Positions 52,794 through 62,648 of a stretch of 64,000 bases of DNA are shown here, piece after piece (the stretch's first letter is position 1; each line of letters begins with the position of its first letter). A model generated the notes under the pieces. That model did not search any database. It saw only the letters and a program-made list of their open reading frames with translations, and was not told the origin of the DNA. Origin of the DNA: an uncultured Pelagibacteraceae bacterium (GTDB lineage Bacteria > Pseudomonadota > Alphaproteobacteria > Pelagibacterales > Pelagibacteraceae). The stretch covers positions 16,844 to 80,843 of the forward strand of contig CACIFV010000004.1 in the NCBI GenBank assembly GCA_902586025.1. The letters run 5' to 3'. A program made the translations under genes and the position numbers.

Positions 52794-52824
52794 AAAAAGG
52801 GCTTTGAAAATCAAAGCCCTTTTT
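52794..52824. terminator. Bidirectional intrinsic terminator between the BBOX-like gene and proX
   Basis: AAAAAGGGCTTTGA (52794-52807) and TCAAAGCCCTTTTT (52811-52824) are a perfect 14-bp inverted repeat with a 3-base loop, with T-runs on both strands. It lies between convergent genes, so it can serve both. Confidence 0.93.
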
Positions 52825-52845
52825 ATTTAATTTATTTAAAAGTTA

Positions 52846-53850
52846 TTATGGAAGCCAACTTTTCCATTTATCTGGATTATTGTCTAACCACTCATTAACA
52901 ACTTCTTTTACATCTCTTTTTTTAATATCAACCTCAACTAACATTTTAGCTTGGTCAATATTTTGTAAAGACATTTTTTCAAAGAACTTTTTAGCATCAG
53001 CATGCTCTGCACTGGCAAAAGTAGCCGGGTTTCCGTAGTTCATTGTGTAATCTTTTGCCCAACCAGTTGCTGGCCATGCAGCAGTTCCACAATCTTTCCA
53101 GTTATTTGCTTCAGTGAAGCTGTCACAAGTTTTGTGATCTGGAAGTTGTACACCAACCATGTCATATTCACCAAAGAACCAATGTGGTGACCATAGATAA
53201 AGTAGGAATGGCTCTTTTCGCATGTAAGCAGCTTTTGCTTCTGCGATAGCAGCAGCTTCTGTTCCAAGTTCATCAGCCTGGAAGTCTATTCCTAAAAGAT
53301 CAAGTCTTTTTTGGTCATGACAATTCCAACCTGCAACCGGACATCCAATAAGTCTACCTCTCTTACCACTTTCAATAGTTGCAAATTTTGCTTTGTGTTT
53401 ATTTAAGTCTTTCCAAGTTTTAATACCTAATTCTTCAGCAGCATATCTTGGTATCCAGTAGTCTGACATACCGATTATTCCTGCTGTTCCAAGTAAGTCT
53501 ACACTTCCATCACCATTGTATGTACCAACGACTTTACCTTCGTATATTAAGTCCTCTTTTAACATGACAGTGTCTGCTTCAGCGTAACTTGGCCAACTTT
53601 CGCAAGCGAAGTCTAGCTCACCTGCAGCGATTGCTTCCCATAAACCAGTTCCTGAAGGAAATACAGTTTGTTTAATTTTGTATCCCATTTCTCTTTCAAG
53701 AATTGCCACGGCAACTTCGCAAGTAATTATCCCACCAGTCCAATCTGCTATAGCTGCATGAAGTCTTTTGGCTGCATTGGCTTGACCAAAGCTTCCAATT
53801 AACAGAGCTACAGAAAGAATTAGTGCTGATATCTTTTTTGATAACTTCAT
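52846..53850 (-). CDS. proX: ProX-type quaternary-amine substrate-binding protein
   Basis: 334 residues. The signal peptide ends around GQANAAKRLHAA. The fold is OpuAC/ProX: ADWTGGIITCEVAVAILEREMGYKIKQTVFPSGTGLWEAIAAGELDFACESWP gives the start, and the binding pocket region includes many Trp (SDYWIPRY, LYLWSPHWFF, NNWKDC), suited to cation-pi binding of trimethylammonium groups. It delivers choline, betaine or carnitine-like solutes to the ProW permease encoded 86 bases downstream on the same strand. Ligand specificity within quaternary amines is not settled. Confidence 0.9.
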   Translation of the reverse strand: MKLSKKISALILSVALLIGSFGQANAAKRLHAAIADWTGGIITCEVAVAILEREMGYKIKQTVFPSGTGLWEAIAAGELDFACESWPSYAEADTVMLKEDLIYEGKVVGTYNGDGSVDLLGTAGIIGMSDYWIPRYAAEELGIKTWKDLNKHKAKFATIESGKRGRLIGCPVAGWNCHDQKRLDLLGIDFQADELGTEAAAIAEAKAAYMRKEPFLLYLWSPHWFFGEYDMVGVQLPDHKTCDSFTEANNWKDCGTAAWPATGWAKDYTMNYGNPATFASAEHADAKKFFEKMSLQNIDQAKMLVEVDIKKRDVKEVVNEWLDNNPDKWKSWLP

Positions 53851-53936
53851 TTATTTCCTCTCTTTTAAATTAATTAAAAACACATTTTAGATCAAAATGT
53901 ATAAGTATGTAAACCACGCAAATAGTACTATTTGTC

Positions 53937-56057
53937 TTAACTTATTAAGCCTAAAGCTTCTCTTTGTTTCTTAGTCCACGCAAGTGTAATTCTATCAATA
54001 ATAATAGCTAGTAATACGATTCCAATTCCAGCTGCCAATCCTCTTCCAGTATCTGATCTCGCAAGACCATTAAATACTTCTAAACCTAAACCCTTACCAC
54101 CAATAAGTGGTGTAACTATTTGCATAGCAAAAGCCATAATTACAGTCTGATTAAATCCAATAACTAAACTTGGAATAGCTAATGGGAACTTAACTTTATT
54201 TAATGTTTGAATAAGTGTTCCACCAAATGATCTCGACACTTCAGAGTAAGTGCCAGAAACCTGTGTTAAACCTAGTGATGTTAATCGAATTATTGGTGGA
54301 ATTGAATATATTACAGTTGCAAGAACAGCTGACACTGTTCCACCACCAAAAAACATTAGAACAGGAATTAAATAACAGAAATAAGGAAGTGTTTGCATTG
54401 CATCCAACACAACGTTTTGAATATTTCTAAATCTTTCATTGTAAGATGCAATTATTCCAAGAGGAACTCCTATAACAAAACACAGTACTACAGATACAAG
54501 TACTGAAGATAAAGTTATCATTGATTGTGTCCATATTCCACATGCACCAATAAATAGAAGAAGGACTGCAGTAATTATTGCAAATCTTATTCCAACAGTT
54601 ACATAACCTAAAGCCGAAAATACTGCTAATGTATACCACCAAGGTATTTGAGTTAGAAAAACATCTAAAGGTCTTAACAAATTTAAATAAACAAAAGCTC
54701 TTAAACCTTTTGCAAAAGAAATAAATCCTGGATTTACAGTCAAGCTTTCCACTGCATTAGTAATTGGTTGTCTTATTGATAATTTCCATTCTTTTGGAAA
54801 TGTTCCTATTTCTAAAAAGTAATGATCTATAAATGCAATTAGAAATAAAACTATAAAATAAGGAATAACATAAAATCTTTTACTAATAAATTCACCGATA
54901 TTTTCTGCTGTAGATTTATTAAAAATTGAAATTAACACTTTAAATACTGTTGCTATAGTAGATGTAACTGTTTGACATATGATTTTTAAAATCTTATTTC
55001 CAAAACTTAATGGAGTTTCTAAAATTTTTGCGATTTGATATTTTTCCCAACTTTGAGGAAGTAAATAAAATCTTTGAACATCTGAAGGAAGTCTTTCTTT
55101 ATCTTTACTAAACGCTAAACTAAATCTATCAAACATTATCGCCATGAATAAAATACATAGCCCACCTTCCATTGCCCAGCCAACATCCAATCTTCTTATT
55201 GCTTGCCAAACTTGACCACCAATACCTTCAGCACCTATAAAACATGCAAGAACCACTAACGCTAATGCCATCATTATTACCTGGTTAATACCCATCATTA
55301 TACTTGGTAAAGATAATGGAATTTTAATTTTAAATAACAATTGAAGTTTACTTGAACCAAAGGAAGTTGCAGACTCAATAGTTTGAGCTGGCACTTGTCT
55401 TATACCAGTGTTTGTCAATCTTATTATTGGAGGCATTGCATATATCATTGTAGCTAATATTGCTGGTGCACCCCCTATCCCAAAAAAAAATAATGCTGGG
55501 AACAAATACACAAATGCTGGCATTACCTGCATAGTATCTAAGACTGGCTTCATAAAATTTTCAAATCTATTACTTTGTGAACACAAGACACCCAGTATAA
55601 ATCCAAAAAACACACATAATAAAACTGATAAACCCATTAATGCCACTGTTTGCAAGGATGGTTCCCACATTCCTGTTGCTCCCCAAAAATAAACTACAAA
55701 GGAAGAATAAATTCCTAATCGCAAACCACCTGCAATTATGCAGGGTATAACAATTATTGCAGCTATCAAAATCCAAGGAGACTCTAGTAAAAAGTCTTCT
55801 AAAAAATAATAAGTTTCTTTTATATAGCTTGCTATAAGTTTAGTTACCCATCTGTAATTTTTTTTTAAATAATCTTCTCCATCATTCACCCAAGCTGTAA
55901 ATGTAAATTTATCAGTGACTTCTTTAGGAAATTTTGAAGGCCCTTCACTTTGAGTCGATAGCCACAGAGCTACCAAAAAAACAACTCCAATAATTACATA
56001 AGTTATTATGTTTTTTGATTGATTTGATTTATCTATTAAATCAGTTCTAGTAGCCAT
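53937..56057 (-). CDS. proW: Double-length ProW permease (two fused BPD_transp_1 domains)
   Basis: 706 residues. Two homologous halves each carry the ProW coupling motif: first half ALMGLSVLLCVFFGFILGVL..PAFVYLFPALFFFGIGGAPAILATMIYAMPPIIRLTNTGI, second half VLVSVVLCFVIGVPLGIIA..LPYFCYLIPVLMFFGGGTVSAVLATVIYSIPPIIRLTSLGL. The join is a charged linker with helices (about 340-400). Thus one chain supplies both permease subunits that are otherwise a homodimer. It follows proX on the same strand and is divergent from proV copy 2. Confidence 0.9.
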   Translation of the reverse strand: MATRTDLIDKSNQSKNIITYVIIGVVFLVALWLSTQSEGPSKFPKEVTDKFTFTAWVNDGEDYLKKNYRWVTKLIASYIKETYYFLEDFLLESPWILIAAIIVIPCIIAGGLRLGIYSSFVVYFWGATGMWEPSLQTVALMGLSVLLCVFFGFILGVLCSQSNRFENFMKPVLDTMQVMPAFVYLFPALFFFGIGGAPAILATMIYAMPPIIRLTNTGIRQVPAQTIESATSFGSSKLQLLFKIKIPLSLPSIMMGINQVIMMALALVVLACFIGAEGIGGQVWQAIRRLDVGWAMEGGLCILFMAIMFDRFSLAFSKDKERLPSDVQRFYLLPQSWEKYQIAKILETPLSFGNKILKIICQTVTSTIATVFKVLISIFNKSTAENIGEFISKRFYVIPYFIVLFLIAFIDHYFLEIGTFPKEWKLSIRQPITNAVESLTVNPGFISFAKGLRAFVYLNLLRPLDVFLTQIPWWYTLAVFSALGYVTVGIRFAIITAVLLLFIGACGIWTQSMITLSSVLVSVVLCFVIGVPLGIIASYNERFRNIQNVVLDAMQTLPYFCYLIPVLMFFGGGTVSAVLATVIYSIPPIIRLTSLGLTQVSGTYSEVSRSFGGTLIQTLNKVKFPLAIPSLVIGFNQTVIMAFAMQIVTPLIGGKGLGLEVFNGLARSDTGRGLAAGIGIVLLAIIIDRITLAWTKKQREALGLIS

Positions 56058-56134
56058 GTTAGCAAGTTAAAATAAATAATTTTACTTTTAAAGTAAAATA
56101 TTGTCTATTTTTGGGGTAATATTATTTATTAAAA

Positions 56135-57181
56135 ATGGCCTTAGAACAAAAAATCACTTGTACAAATATATGGAAGTTATTTGGACCCGACGAAAAAAGA
56201 ATTATTAAAAACCTTGATAAAAATTTAAGTATTAAGGAAGTTCAAGAAAAGACTGGACATGTTGTTGCTGTTAAAGATGTCAGTTTCTCAATTCAAAAAG
56301 GTGAAACATTTGTTGTAATGGGATTATCTGGTAGTGGAAAATCAACACTAGTCAGATGTATTTCGAGATTGATTGAACCAACAGCTGGCATGGTGAAAAT
56401 GGATGATGTTGAAGTTACAAAAATGAGCGCAAGTGAATTATTAGAATTAAGAAGAAATAAAATGAGCATGGTTTTCCAACATTTTGGTTTATTTCCTCAT
56501 AGAACAGTCCTAGAAAATATTGGTTATGGATTAGAAGTAAGGGGAACAAAAAAAGATATAAGAACAGATAAGTCAATGGAAGTTTTAAAAATGGTTGGCT
56601 TAGATGGTTGGCATAATAATTATCCAAGAGAATTATCTGGAGGTATGCAGCAAAGGGTAGGACTTGCAAGAGCGTTAGCTGTGGATCCTGAAATATTAAT
56701 TTTTGATGAACCTTTTTCAGCTTTGGATCCTTTGATTAGAAGAGAAATGCAAGATGAGCTTTTAAAGATCCAAGAGAAGCTCCAAAAAACTATGGTATTT
56801 ATAACTCACGATTTTTTAGAGGCAATTAAAATGGGAGATCACATAGCAATTATGAAAGATGGAGAAGTTTCTCAAGTTGGCACACCTGAAGAAATTGTAT
56901 CTAATCCAAAAGATCAATATGTTAAAGATTTTTGCGAAGATGTTCCTAAATATAAAGTATTAAGTGCAGGCAAAGTCATGAGAACAGAATGCTGCAATGA
57001 AACAAAAAATTTATTTGAGAATGGAAAAGATAATATTTTAGATAATTCTAAAATTGAAAATTTAATAGATAGGCTAATTGATAATGATAAAACTTATCCA
57101 GTAGTTTGTAACGAAAGTGGAAAGCTATTAGGTGAAATAGATAGAGTAATAGTCATGAAATCTATGAGATCAAATCAATAA
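56135..57181 (+). CDS. proV: ProV-type betaine/quaternary-amine ABC ATPase (copy 2)
   Basis: 348 residues. The leader CTNIWKLFGPDEKRIIKNLDKN precedes the ABC domain. Walker A GLSGSGKST, Q-loop SMVFQHFGLFPHRT, signature LSGGMQQRVGLARALA, Walker B ILIFDEPFSALDP, and FITHDFLE. A CBS-like tail (YPVVCNESGKLLGEID) ends it. It is divergent from the double proW across 77 bases and its last 7 bases overlap the convergent EamA gene. With copy 1 at 50525 it may form a heterodimer matching the two unequal permease halves. Confidence 0.92.
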   Translation: MALEQKITCTNIWKLFGPDEKRIIKNLDKNLSIKEVQEKTGHVVAVKDVSFSIQKGETFVVMGLSGSGKSTLVRCISRLIEPTAGMVKMDDVEVTKMSASELLELRRNKMSMVFQHFGLFPHRTVLENIGYGLEVRGTKKDIRTDKSMEVLKMVGLDGWHNNYPRELSGGMQQRVGLARALAVDPEILIFDEPFSALDPLIRREMQDELLKIQEKLQKTMVFITHDFLEAIKMGDHIAIMKDGEVSQVGTPEEIVSNPKDQYVKDFCEDVPKYKVLSAGKVMRTECCNETKNLFENGKDNILDNSKIENLIDRLIDNDKTYPVVCNESGKLLGEIDRVIVMKSMRSNQ

Positions 57182-58107
57182 ATTTGCTTATTACCCTCTA
57201 TTGATTTCTTTTTAACATTATCTCTCCATATAATAATCATACCAGCAAAAATAATTACTATCACTCCAGGAAATAGCTGTCCCCATGGAGCTTCATTAAA
57301 GAAAATCCAACCAAGAATAAAAGATGATGGTATACCAAGATACTCAAATGAAGCAATTTTACTTGCTGAAATTAAACGGTAAGAGTAAATAAATAATATT
57401 GCTGCTGTACCACCCAAAACCCCAGTCATTGTCATCAAAATAAAATCTTTAAAATTCTTAATTTCAACATGTCCTGTAGTAACAAAAAATAATATTAAAC
57501 CACCAATGACATTAAATATTAACGTGTATAATTGAATTTTAGCAGTTGAATGATTGCCTTGAATGAATTTTAAAATTATGACTGTGAAAGCCCATGCTAT
57601 AGCGGTTAAAATTGGAAAGATTGAGTATAAACTAAAAATTTCACTTGTTGGTTTCATTATCATAACTACACCAACAAAACCGATTATAACTGCTGACCAT
57701 CTATAAATACCAATTTTTTCACTCAATAAAATTATTGATAGTATTACTATGAAGAAAGGTGACGAAAAGGTTAGCGTCATTGCAGTTGCAAACTCCAGAT
57801 TTACTACCGAAATAAAAATAAATACATTCATAGAAAGAAAACATATTCCTCTCAAGCAACTCAATATCAAAAACTTATTTCCTATGTTTTTAAATATTGT
57901 TGAAAATTCATTTGTGAATAAGATCAATAATAGCAAAGGTATAATTGCTGCTACATTTCTAAATAAAGTTAATTGAATTATTGAGTATTCATCACCTAAA
58001 AATTTAATAATAACCATGTAAAGATCTATACACAAAATTGCTAAGAGCATTGTAGCAATTGCTAAATATGTTTTTTTTAGATCTGTTTTTTCGGATGAAA
58101 TTTTCAT
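57175..58107 (-). CDS. EamA/DMT-family exporter
   Basis: 310 residues with ten predicted helices. The first EamA repeat begins ILCIDLYMVIIKFLGDEYSIIQLTLFRNVAAIIPLLLL and the second repeats LTAIAWAFTVIILKFIQ. It lacks any clue to substrate. Its 3' end overlaps the ProV 3' end by 7 bases, so it is convergent with the importer gene. It is divergent from the Fe-alcohol dehydrogenase across 38 bases. Confidence 0.85.
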   Translation of the reverse strand: MKISSEKTDLKKTYLAIATMLLAILCIDLYMVIIKFLGDEYSIIQLTLFRNVAAIIPLLLLILFTNEFSTIFKNIGNKFLILSCLRGICFLSMNVFIFISVVNLEFATAMTLTFSSPFFIVILSIILLSEKIGIYRWSAVIIGFVGVVMIMKPTSEIFSLYSIFPILTAIAWAFTVIILKFIQGNHSTAKIQLYTLIFNVIGGLILFFVTTGHVEIKNFKDFILMTMTGVLGGTAAILFIYSYRLISASKIASFEYLGIPSSFILGWIFFNEAPWGQLFPGVIVIIFAGMIIIWRDNVKKKSIEGNKQIY

Positions 58108-58145
58108 TTAATAATATTGAAATTAGTATAAGTTTTTAAAATATT

Positions 58146-59336
58146 ATGCAAAATTTTAAGCTCAATGAAGAATTTTTATTAAATAATCAGGATTGGACAT
58201 TTCCAACTTTTACAGCTTATGGTCCTGGAAGATTTAAAGAAATTGGAAATTTTTGTAAAAATTTTAAAATAAATAACGCATTAATCGTTACTGATAGTGG
58301 TAGTGTAAATTTATCATTTATAAGTGACTTACAAAATTTGCTTAATGATTCAAAAATCAAATCAGATATTTATTCAAATATATCGCCAAATCCTAGAGAT
58401 GATGAAATAGATTCTGGATGTAAAAAATTTCGTGAAGGCAATCATGATGCAATAATTGCAATAGGCGGTGGAAGTGCAATGGATGGAGGCAAAGCAATTT
58501 CTCTTACAGTTGATAGCGGAGTACCGTTATGGGATTTTGAATTTGAAAAAGAGCCACCAAAATTAACTATGGAAAATCCTTTTCCAAAAATAATTACTAT
58601 TCCAACTACAGCAGGAACTGGTGCTGAAACAGAAGTTACAGCTATGGTTACTCATCTTGAAAAAGGAATGAAGTTTTGTTTATGGCATCCAGATGCCCGA
58701 CCATGTTTAGCTTTAGTAGATCCAGAGCTAACTTTAAAATTACCAGCAAATCTTACTGCTTGGACAGGTATAGATGCAATGATACATGCAATTGAAGGTT
58801 ATAGTGTTCCTATGTTTCATCCACTTTGTGATGGTTCTGCATTAGAAAGTTTAAATTTAATTTCAAAATCACTTTATTCAGCTGTGGAAGAACCCGATAA
58901 TCTTTTAGCTAGAGGAGGAATGATCATAGGATCTTATTTGGGTGGAATAGCTTTCTTAAAAGGCCTAGGTTTAGTTCATGCAATTTCACATATGGTTGGA
59001 GCTGAATATAATACTCATCATGGATTGACTAATGCAATTATACTTCCCGCAGTCATGAAATATAATTTACCTGGATTAGAAGAAAAAGTTAAAAGAATGT
59101 CAGAGGCTATGCAGTTTGAAAATCATTCAATTGAAAGTTTTCAAGACAACTTAAATATAATTCTAGATAAATTAAAAATCCCTAAAGGATTAAATGAATT
59201 GGGAGTACCAGAAGATTGCCAGGAGAGAATAGCAAAGAAATCAATGCTAGATCAAGCTTATGGACAAAATCCTAAAAAGGCATCATTAGACGAGGTCAAG
59301 ACTTTAGTTTTAGAGAGTATTAGACAAGCAAGATAG
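58146..59336 (+). CDS. Iron-containing (type III) alcohol dehydrogenase
   Basis: 396 residues. The NAD motif GGGSAMDGGKAISL and the metal-binding Asp (TGIDAMIHAIEGY) with His residues in LVHAISHMVGAEYNTHHGLTNA follow the Fe-ADH pattern. The PTTAGTGAETEVTAMV segment is also classic. Members act on short alcohols, glycerol, lactaldehyde or 4-hydroxybutyrate. It heads a rightward four-gene run with an amidase, an EamA exporter and a methyltransferase. The substrate is unknown. Confidence 0.88.
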   Translation: MQNFKLNEEFLLNNQDWTFPTFTAYGPGRFKEIGNFCKNFKINNALIVTDSGSVNLSFISDLQNLLNDSKIKSDIYSNISPNPRDDEIDSGCKKFREGNHDAIIAIGGGSAMDGGKAISLTVDSGVPLWDFEFEKEPPKLTMENPFPKIITIPTTAGTGAETEVTAMVTHLEKGMKFCLWHPDARPCLALVDPELTLKLPANLTAWTGIDAMIHAIEGYSVPMFHPLCDGSALESLNLISKSLYSAVEEPDNLLARGGMIIGSYLGGIAFLKGLGLVHAISHMVGAEYNTHHGLTNAIILPAVMKYNLPGLEEKVKRMSEAMQFENHSIESFQDNLNIILDKLKIPKGLNELGVPEDCQERIAKKSMLDQAYGQNPKKASLDEVKTLVLESIRQAR

Positions 59337-59346
59337 GTTTAATTAA

Positions 59347-60759
59347 GTGCTTGAGAATTTTTCTGTCCATCAAATAATTTCAAAAATTAAAGATAGGGAA
59401 ATTAAAATTGCAGAGGTAATAAATTTCTATTTAGATAGAATAAAAAAATTCAACCCAAAATTAAATGCTATTATTTCACATATAGATGAAACAAAAATTA
59501 CTGAAGAAGCAAAATTAAAAGATGAAAATTTTAATAGTGATAATGACAAAGATGATATTTATGGACTTCCAATTGCTGTTAAAGAATTATTTGATATTAA
59601 AAATGAGGTAACTTGTTATGGATATAAAGAGTTATTAAAAAATATCCCAAAACAGGACTCTTTATTAGTAGATAATTATAGAAAAAACACAATTTTAATT
59701 GGTAAAACAAATCTCTCTGAATTTGCTGTTGGTTGTCATACTACTAACAGAGTTTATGGAGCAACTTCAAATGTTTATGACCATAGTAAGTCAGCGGGAG
59801 GGTCTTCTGGTGGTGCAGCAGCAGCTGTTGCGGCAAATTTAATTCCTTTTGCAGATGGCACAGATATGATGGGATCTTGTAGAAACCCAGCAGCATTTGC
59901 AAATATTTATGGATTAAGACCAACACCTGGTGCGATTGCAGAAGATAGATTTGAAATTAAAAATTTAAAAGATTTTCCTTTAATATCTACAACTGGATGT
60001 TTTGCTAGGACTCCTAATGACATGGAATTTTTATTTAACTATATAAAAGGGAAGAATGTAAAGGATAAATTATCTTTCGATCTTGAAGTTATAAATATTA
60101 AAAAACTTTCAGATTTAAAAATTGGATGGTGCATTGATCTAAACGAACAATATAAGTATGAAGATGGAATCATCGACTTATGTGAAAATATTTTAAAAAA
60201 ATTACAGTCAAATAATTTAAATATTGAAGATTTAAAAACTGAAATTAATTCAGAAGAATTGTGGTATTCTTGGATAATATTAAGAGCCAAATTTTTGTAT
60301 GAAAACTTTTTGTTATATAATTTAAAAAATTTAAATGAATTACCTTCCCAAGCATATTGGGAATATGAAAAAGGGAAAAGCATCAAAACAAACGATGTTT
60401 TAAAAGCAATAGAAATAAGAAATAAATATATGGATAAAATACAAAACCTATTTAAACATTACGATTTTTTAGCATTACCATCGGCTCAACTATTTCCTTT
60501 TGAAAAGAACCTAAACAATCCAGAATTTATCAATAACAATAAAATTGACACTTATCATAGATATATGGAAGTCTATACATTATCAAGTTTGCTTGGTTTG
60601 CCAACTATATCTATTCCAGTTGGTTTTAATAATAAAGGGCTACCAATGGGAATGCAGATTATAGCAAATGTTAAAGAAGATAATAAACTAATTAACTTTG
60701 CCAAATCTTATGAAGAAATTTTTAACTTTTCAAAATTTAAACCAGAATTATCGGAATAA
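59347..60759 (+). CDS. Amidase-signature-family hydrolase
   Basis: 470 residues, GTG start. The Ser-cisSer-Lys triad is Lys79 (AVKELFDI), Ser154 (SAGGSSGGA) and Ser177 (GTDMMGSCRNPA). The sequence around the nucleophile is DMMGSCR rather than the usual D-x-GGS-x-R, a change next to the catalytic Ser. It resembles GatA-like or aryl-acylamidases but is not GatA, which would be longer and lie with gatCB. It would hydrolyse an amide to an acid plus ammonia or amine. It lies 10 bases after the Fe-ADH. Confidence 0.85.
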   Translation: MLENFSVHQIISKIKDREIKIAEVINFYLDRIKKFNPKLNAIISHIDETKITEEAKLKDENFNSDNDKDDIYGLPIAVKELFDIKNEVTCYGYKELLKNIPKQDSLLVDNYRKNTILIGKTNLSEFAVGCHTTNRVYGATSNVYDHSKSAGGSSGGAAAAVAANLIPFADGTDMMGSCRNPAAFANIYGLRPTPGAIAEDRFEIKNLKDFPLISTTGCFARTPNDMEFLFNYIKGKNVKDKLSFDLEVINIKKLSDLKIGWCIDLNEQYKYEDGIIDLCENILKKLQSNNLNIEDLKTEINSEELWYSWIILRAKFLYENFLLYNLKNLNELPSQAYWEYEKGKSIKTNDVLKAIEIRNKYMDKIQNLFKHYDFLALPSAQLFPFEKNLNNPEFINNNKIDTYHRYMEVYTLSSLLGLPTISIPVGFNNKGLPMGMQIIANVKEDNKLINFAKSYEEIFNFSKFKPELSE

Positions 60760-60761
60760 TA

Positions 60762-61664
60762 ATGACCAGACACCCTCATCATTTTAAAATTTCATTTGCA
60801 TTAGCTATTGCTGCTGGTTCATGGGGAATTTATTGGTTACCTCAAAGAATATTAGAAGATGGAGGTTTGACTGGTGGCTGGGGAACAATATCCCAAATGG
60901 CGGTTGGAATATTAATATTATCACCAGTCGCAATTTGGAGAGTTATAAAAGGAAAGTCTATTGGATTGGAATTTCCTCTCACTGGTTTTTTTGTTGGAAG
61001 TGGATTTGTTTGTTATGCTCTTAGCTTTCTTCTTACTGATGTAGTTAAAGCATTAATCATGTTTTACATGATACCTGTTTGGACAACAATATTTGAAATT
61101 ATATTTTTAAAAAAGAAATTTGGTTGGAAGAGGGTAATCACATTAGGTTTGGCACTAGGAGGTTTATGGATTGTATTCAGTCAAGAAAATATAATTCCAT
61201 TACCTCAAAATGCAGGGGATTGGTTGGCTCTTGCTGGAGGTGCACTATTTGGTGCTGGTTTAATTAGAATGGAAATAATTAAAACAGATGGAGTCTTTCC
61301 AATTATATTCACATTCTTTTTTTATGGAGGTTTAGCCAGTATACCTATTGGGTTATTCTTAGTAGATTATTTAGGACCAGTTCCATCAGTGGAGGTTATC
61401 ATGTCAATGTCCACTTTTTTATTACTTATTTCGATATTTTATTTTATTCCTACAGGAGTAATAATCTTTTGGGCTCCAAGCAAACTAGGAGCCGGCTTAT
61501 CATCTATTTTATTTTTAGCTGAAATAATTGTTGGTGTTGTTAGTGCTAGTATTTTAACAAATGAACCTTTTGGTTGGAGAGAAACAATAGGTAGTATTCT
61601 AATAATTCTTGGTGGTGTAATTGAAGTTGTATATGTTCCAAAGTCAGAGAAGAAATTAGCATAA
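60762..61664 (+). CDS. EamA/DMT-family exporter
   Basis: 300 residues with ten predicted helices. It begins TRHPHHFKISFALAIAAGSWGIYWLPQRILEDGGLTGGW, with the GSWG.YWLPQR form of the first EamA repeat. It starts 2 bases after the amidase stop and ends in the start codon of the methyltransferase gene (TAATG). A transporter within an amidase/methyltransferase operon suggests exchange of a small nitrogenous solute, an inference. Confidence 0.85.
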   Translation: MTRHPHHFKISFALAIAAGSWGIYWLPQRILEDGGLTGGWGTISQMAVGILILSPVAIWRVIKGKSIGLEFPLTGFFVGSGFVCYALSFLLTDVVKALIMFYMIPVWTTIFEIIFLKKKFGWKRVITLGLALGGLWIVFSQENIIPLPQNAGDWLALAGGALFGAGLIRMEIIKTDGVFPIIFTFFFYGGLASIPIGLFLVDYLGPVPSVEVIMSMSTFLLLISIFYFIPTGVIIFWAPSKLGAGLSSILFLAEIIVGVVSASILTNEPFGWRETIGSILIILGGVIEVVYVPKSEKKLA

Positions 61665-62647
61665 TGGATATTAATGAATTATTGAAATCAAAAAAAAAAG
61701 TCTTCTTAGATGGTGGAACAGGTTCAGAAATTCAGAGACTTGGTGGAAAAATGGGACCAGCTTTTTCTGGTTTAGCAAATGTTTTCTCACCAGAAATAGT
61801 AATCAAAGTACACGAAAGTCATATAAAGGCTGGATGTGATATGATAACAACCAATACTTTTGGAACTGCAAGACATTGTCTTGAGCCTTCAAATTTAGGA
61901 GATCAGACTATAAAAATTAACATTGATACAGTTAAGTTAGCAAGACAAGCAGTCAAAAATTCTGGAAAAAAAATTAAAATTGCTGGAAGTATGTCAACAT
62001 ATTTAGCTTTGGCTGAAAATGAATTTAGACCTGACACAAAATTTGTACCATCATTTGCAAAAGAAGAAAAAAATTATAAAGAACAAGCGAAGGTATTAAA
62101 AGAAGAGGGAGTCGAAGTGCTTATTCTTGAAATGCTTTTAGATATTGATCACGCTAAAATTTTGTTAAATTCCGCTTTAGAAACAGGTTTGCCTGTCTGG
62201 GTTGGATTAAGTTGCTGCATAAGTAAATTTGATGAAACCGTAGTAGGTAGAAATTTTAGAGCAGAAAAAGAGAGATCTATTATATATGACCCTTTAAAAT
62301 ATCCTGATGAGCCAAAATTCCTTCCTGAAGATAAAATTATTAATTTTGCTGAAATAATTAATTCACTCAAATCTATCGGTGGAGATGTTTATGGCATAAT
62401 GCATAGTTGGTTTATTGATACAAAAGAGGGAATGAAAGTTTTAAAATCAAATTGGAATGGGCCAATTATGTTCTATCCAGAGATTCATAAATTTGACACT
62501 AGTACTATGCAGGCATTAATAACTGAAAATGAAATTGAATTTGTTGATAAGTGTTCTGAGTTAATAGACGATCAGGTAAAAATTATTGGGGGGTGTTGTG
62601 GCGTCACAGATAAACATTTAAAATCATTAATAACTAAATTTTCTTAA
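61664..62647 (+). CDS. Homocysteine S-methyltransferase-family protein (Zn ligand altered)
   Basis: 327 residues, TIM-barrel pattern: VFLDGGTGSEIQRLGG, ITTNTFGTARHCL, EVLILEMLLDIDHAKIL and the zinc pair Cys311-Cys312 in IGGCCGVTDKH. The third zinc ligand is normally a Cys (GVNC) about 65-80 residues before the pair; here the strand reads YGIMHSWF with His247. It could methylate homocysteine from S-methylmethionine or betaine, as MmuM/BHMT, or be a divergent relative. Glycine betaine from the island upstream would be a natural methyl donor. It overlaps the exporter by one base. Confidence 0.8.
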   Translation: MDINELLKSKKKVFLDGGTGSEIQRLGGKMGPAFSGLANVFSPEIVIKVHESHIKAGCDMITTNTFGTARHCLEPSNLGDQTIKINIDTVKLARQAVKNSGKKIKIAGSMSTYLALAENEFRPDTKFVPSFAKEEKNYKEQAKVLKEEGVEVLILEMLLDIDHAKILLNSALETGLPVWVGLSCCISKFDETVVGRNFRAEKERSIIYDPLKYPDEPKFLPEDKIINFAEIINSLKSIGGDVYGIMHSWFIDTKEGMKVLKSNWNGPIMFYPEIHKFDTSTMQALITENEIEFVDKCSELIDDQVKIIGGCCGVTDKHLKSLITKFS

Positions 62648-62648
62648 T

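Noticed and set aside
60039..60386. 115-codon open frame antisense to the amidase
   Set aside because: Inside a complete amidase gene; Phe/Ser/Lys-rich translation of the kind AT-rich antisense DNA gives.
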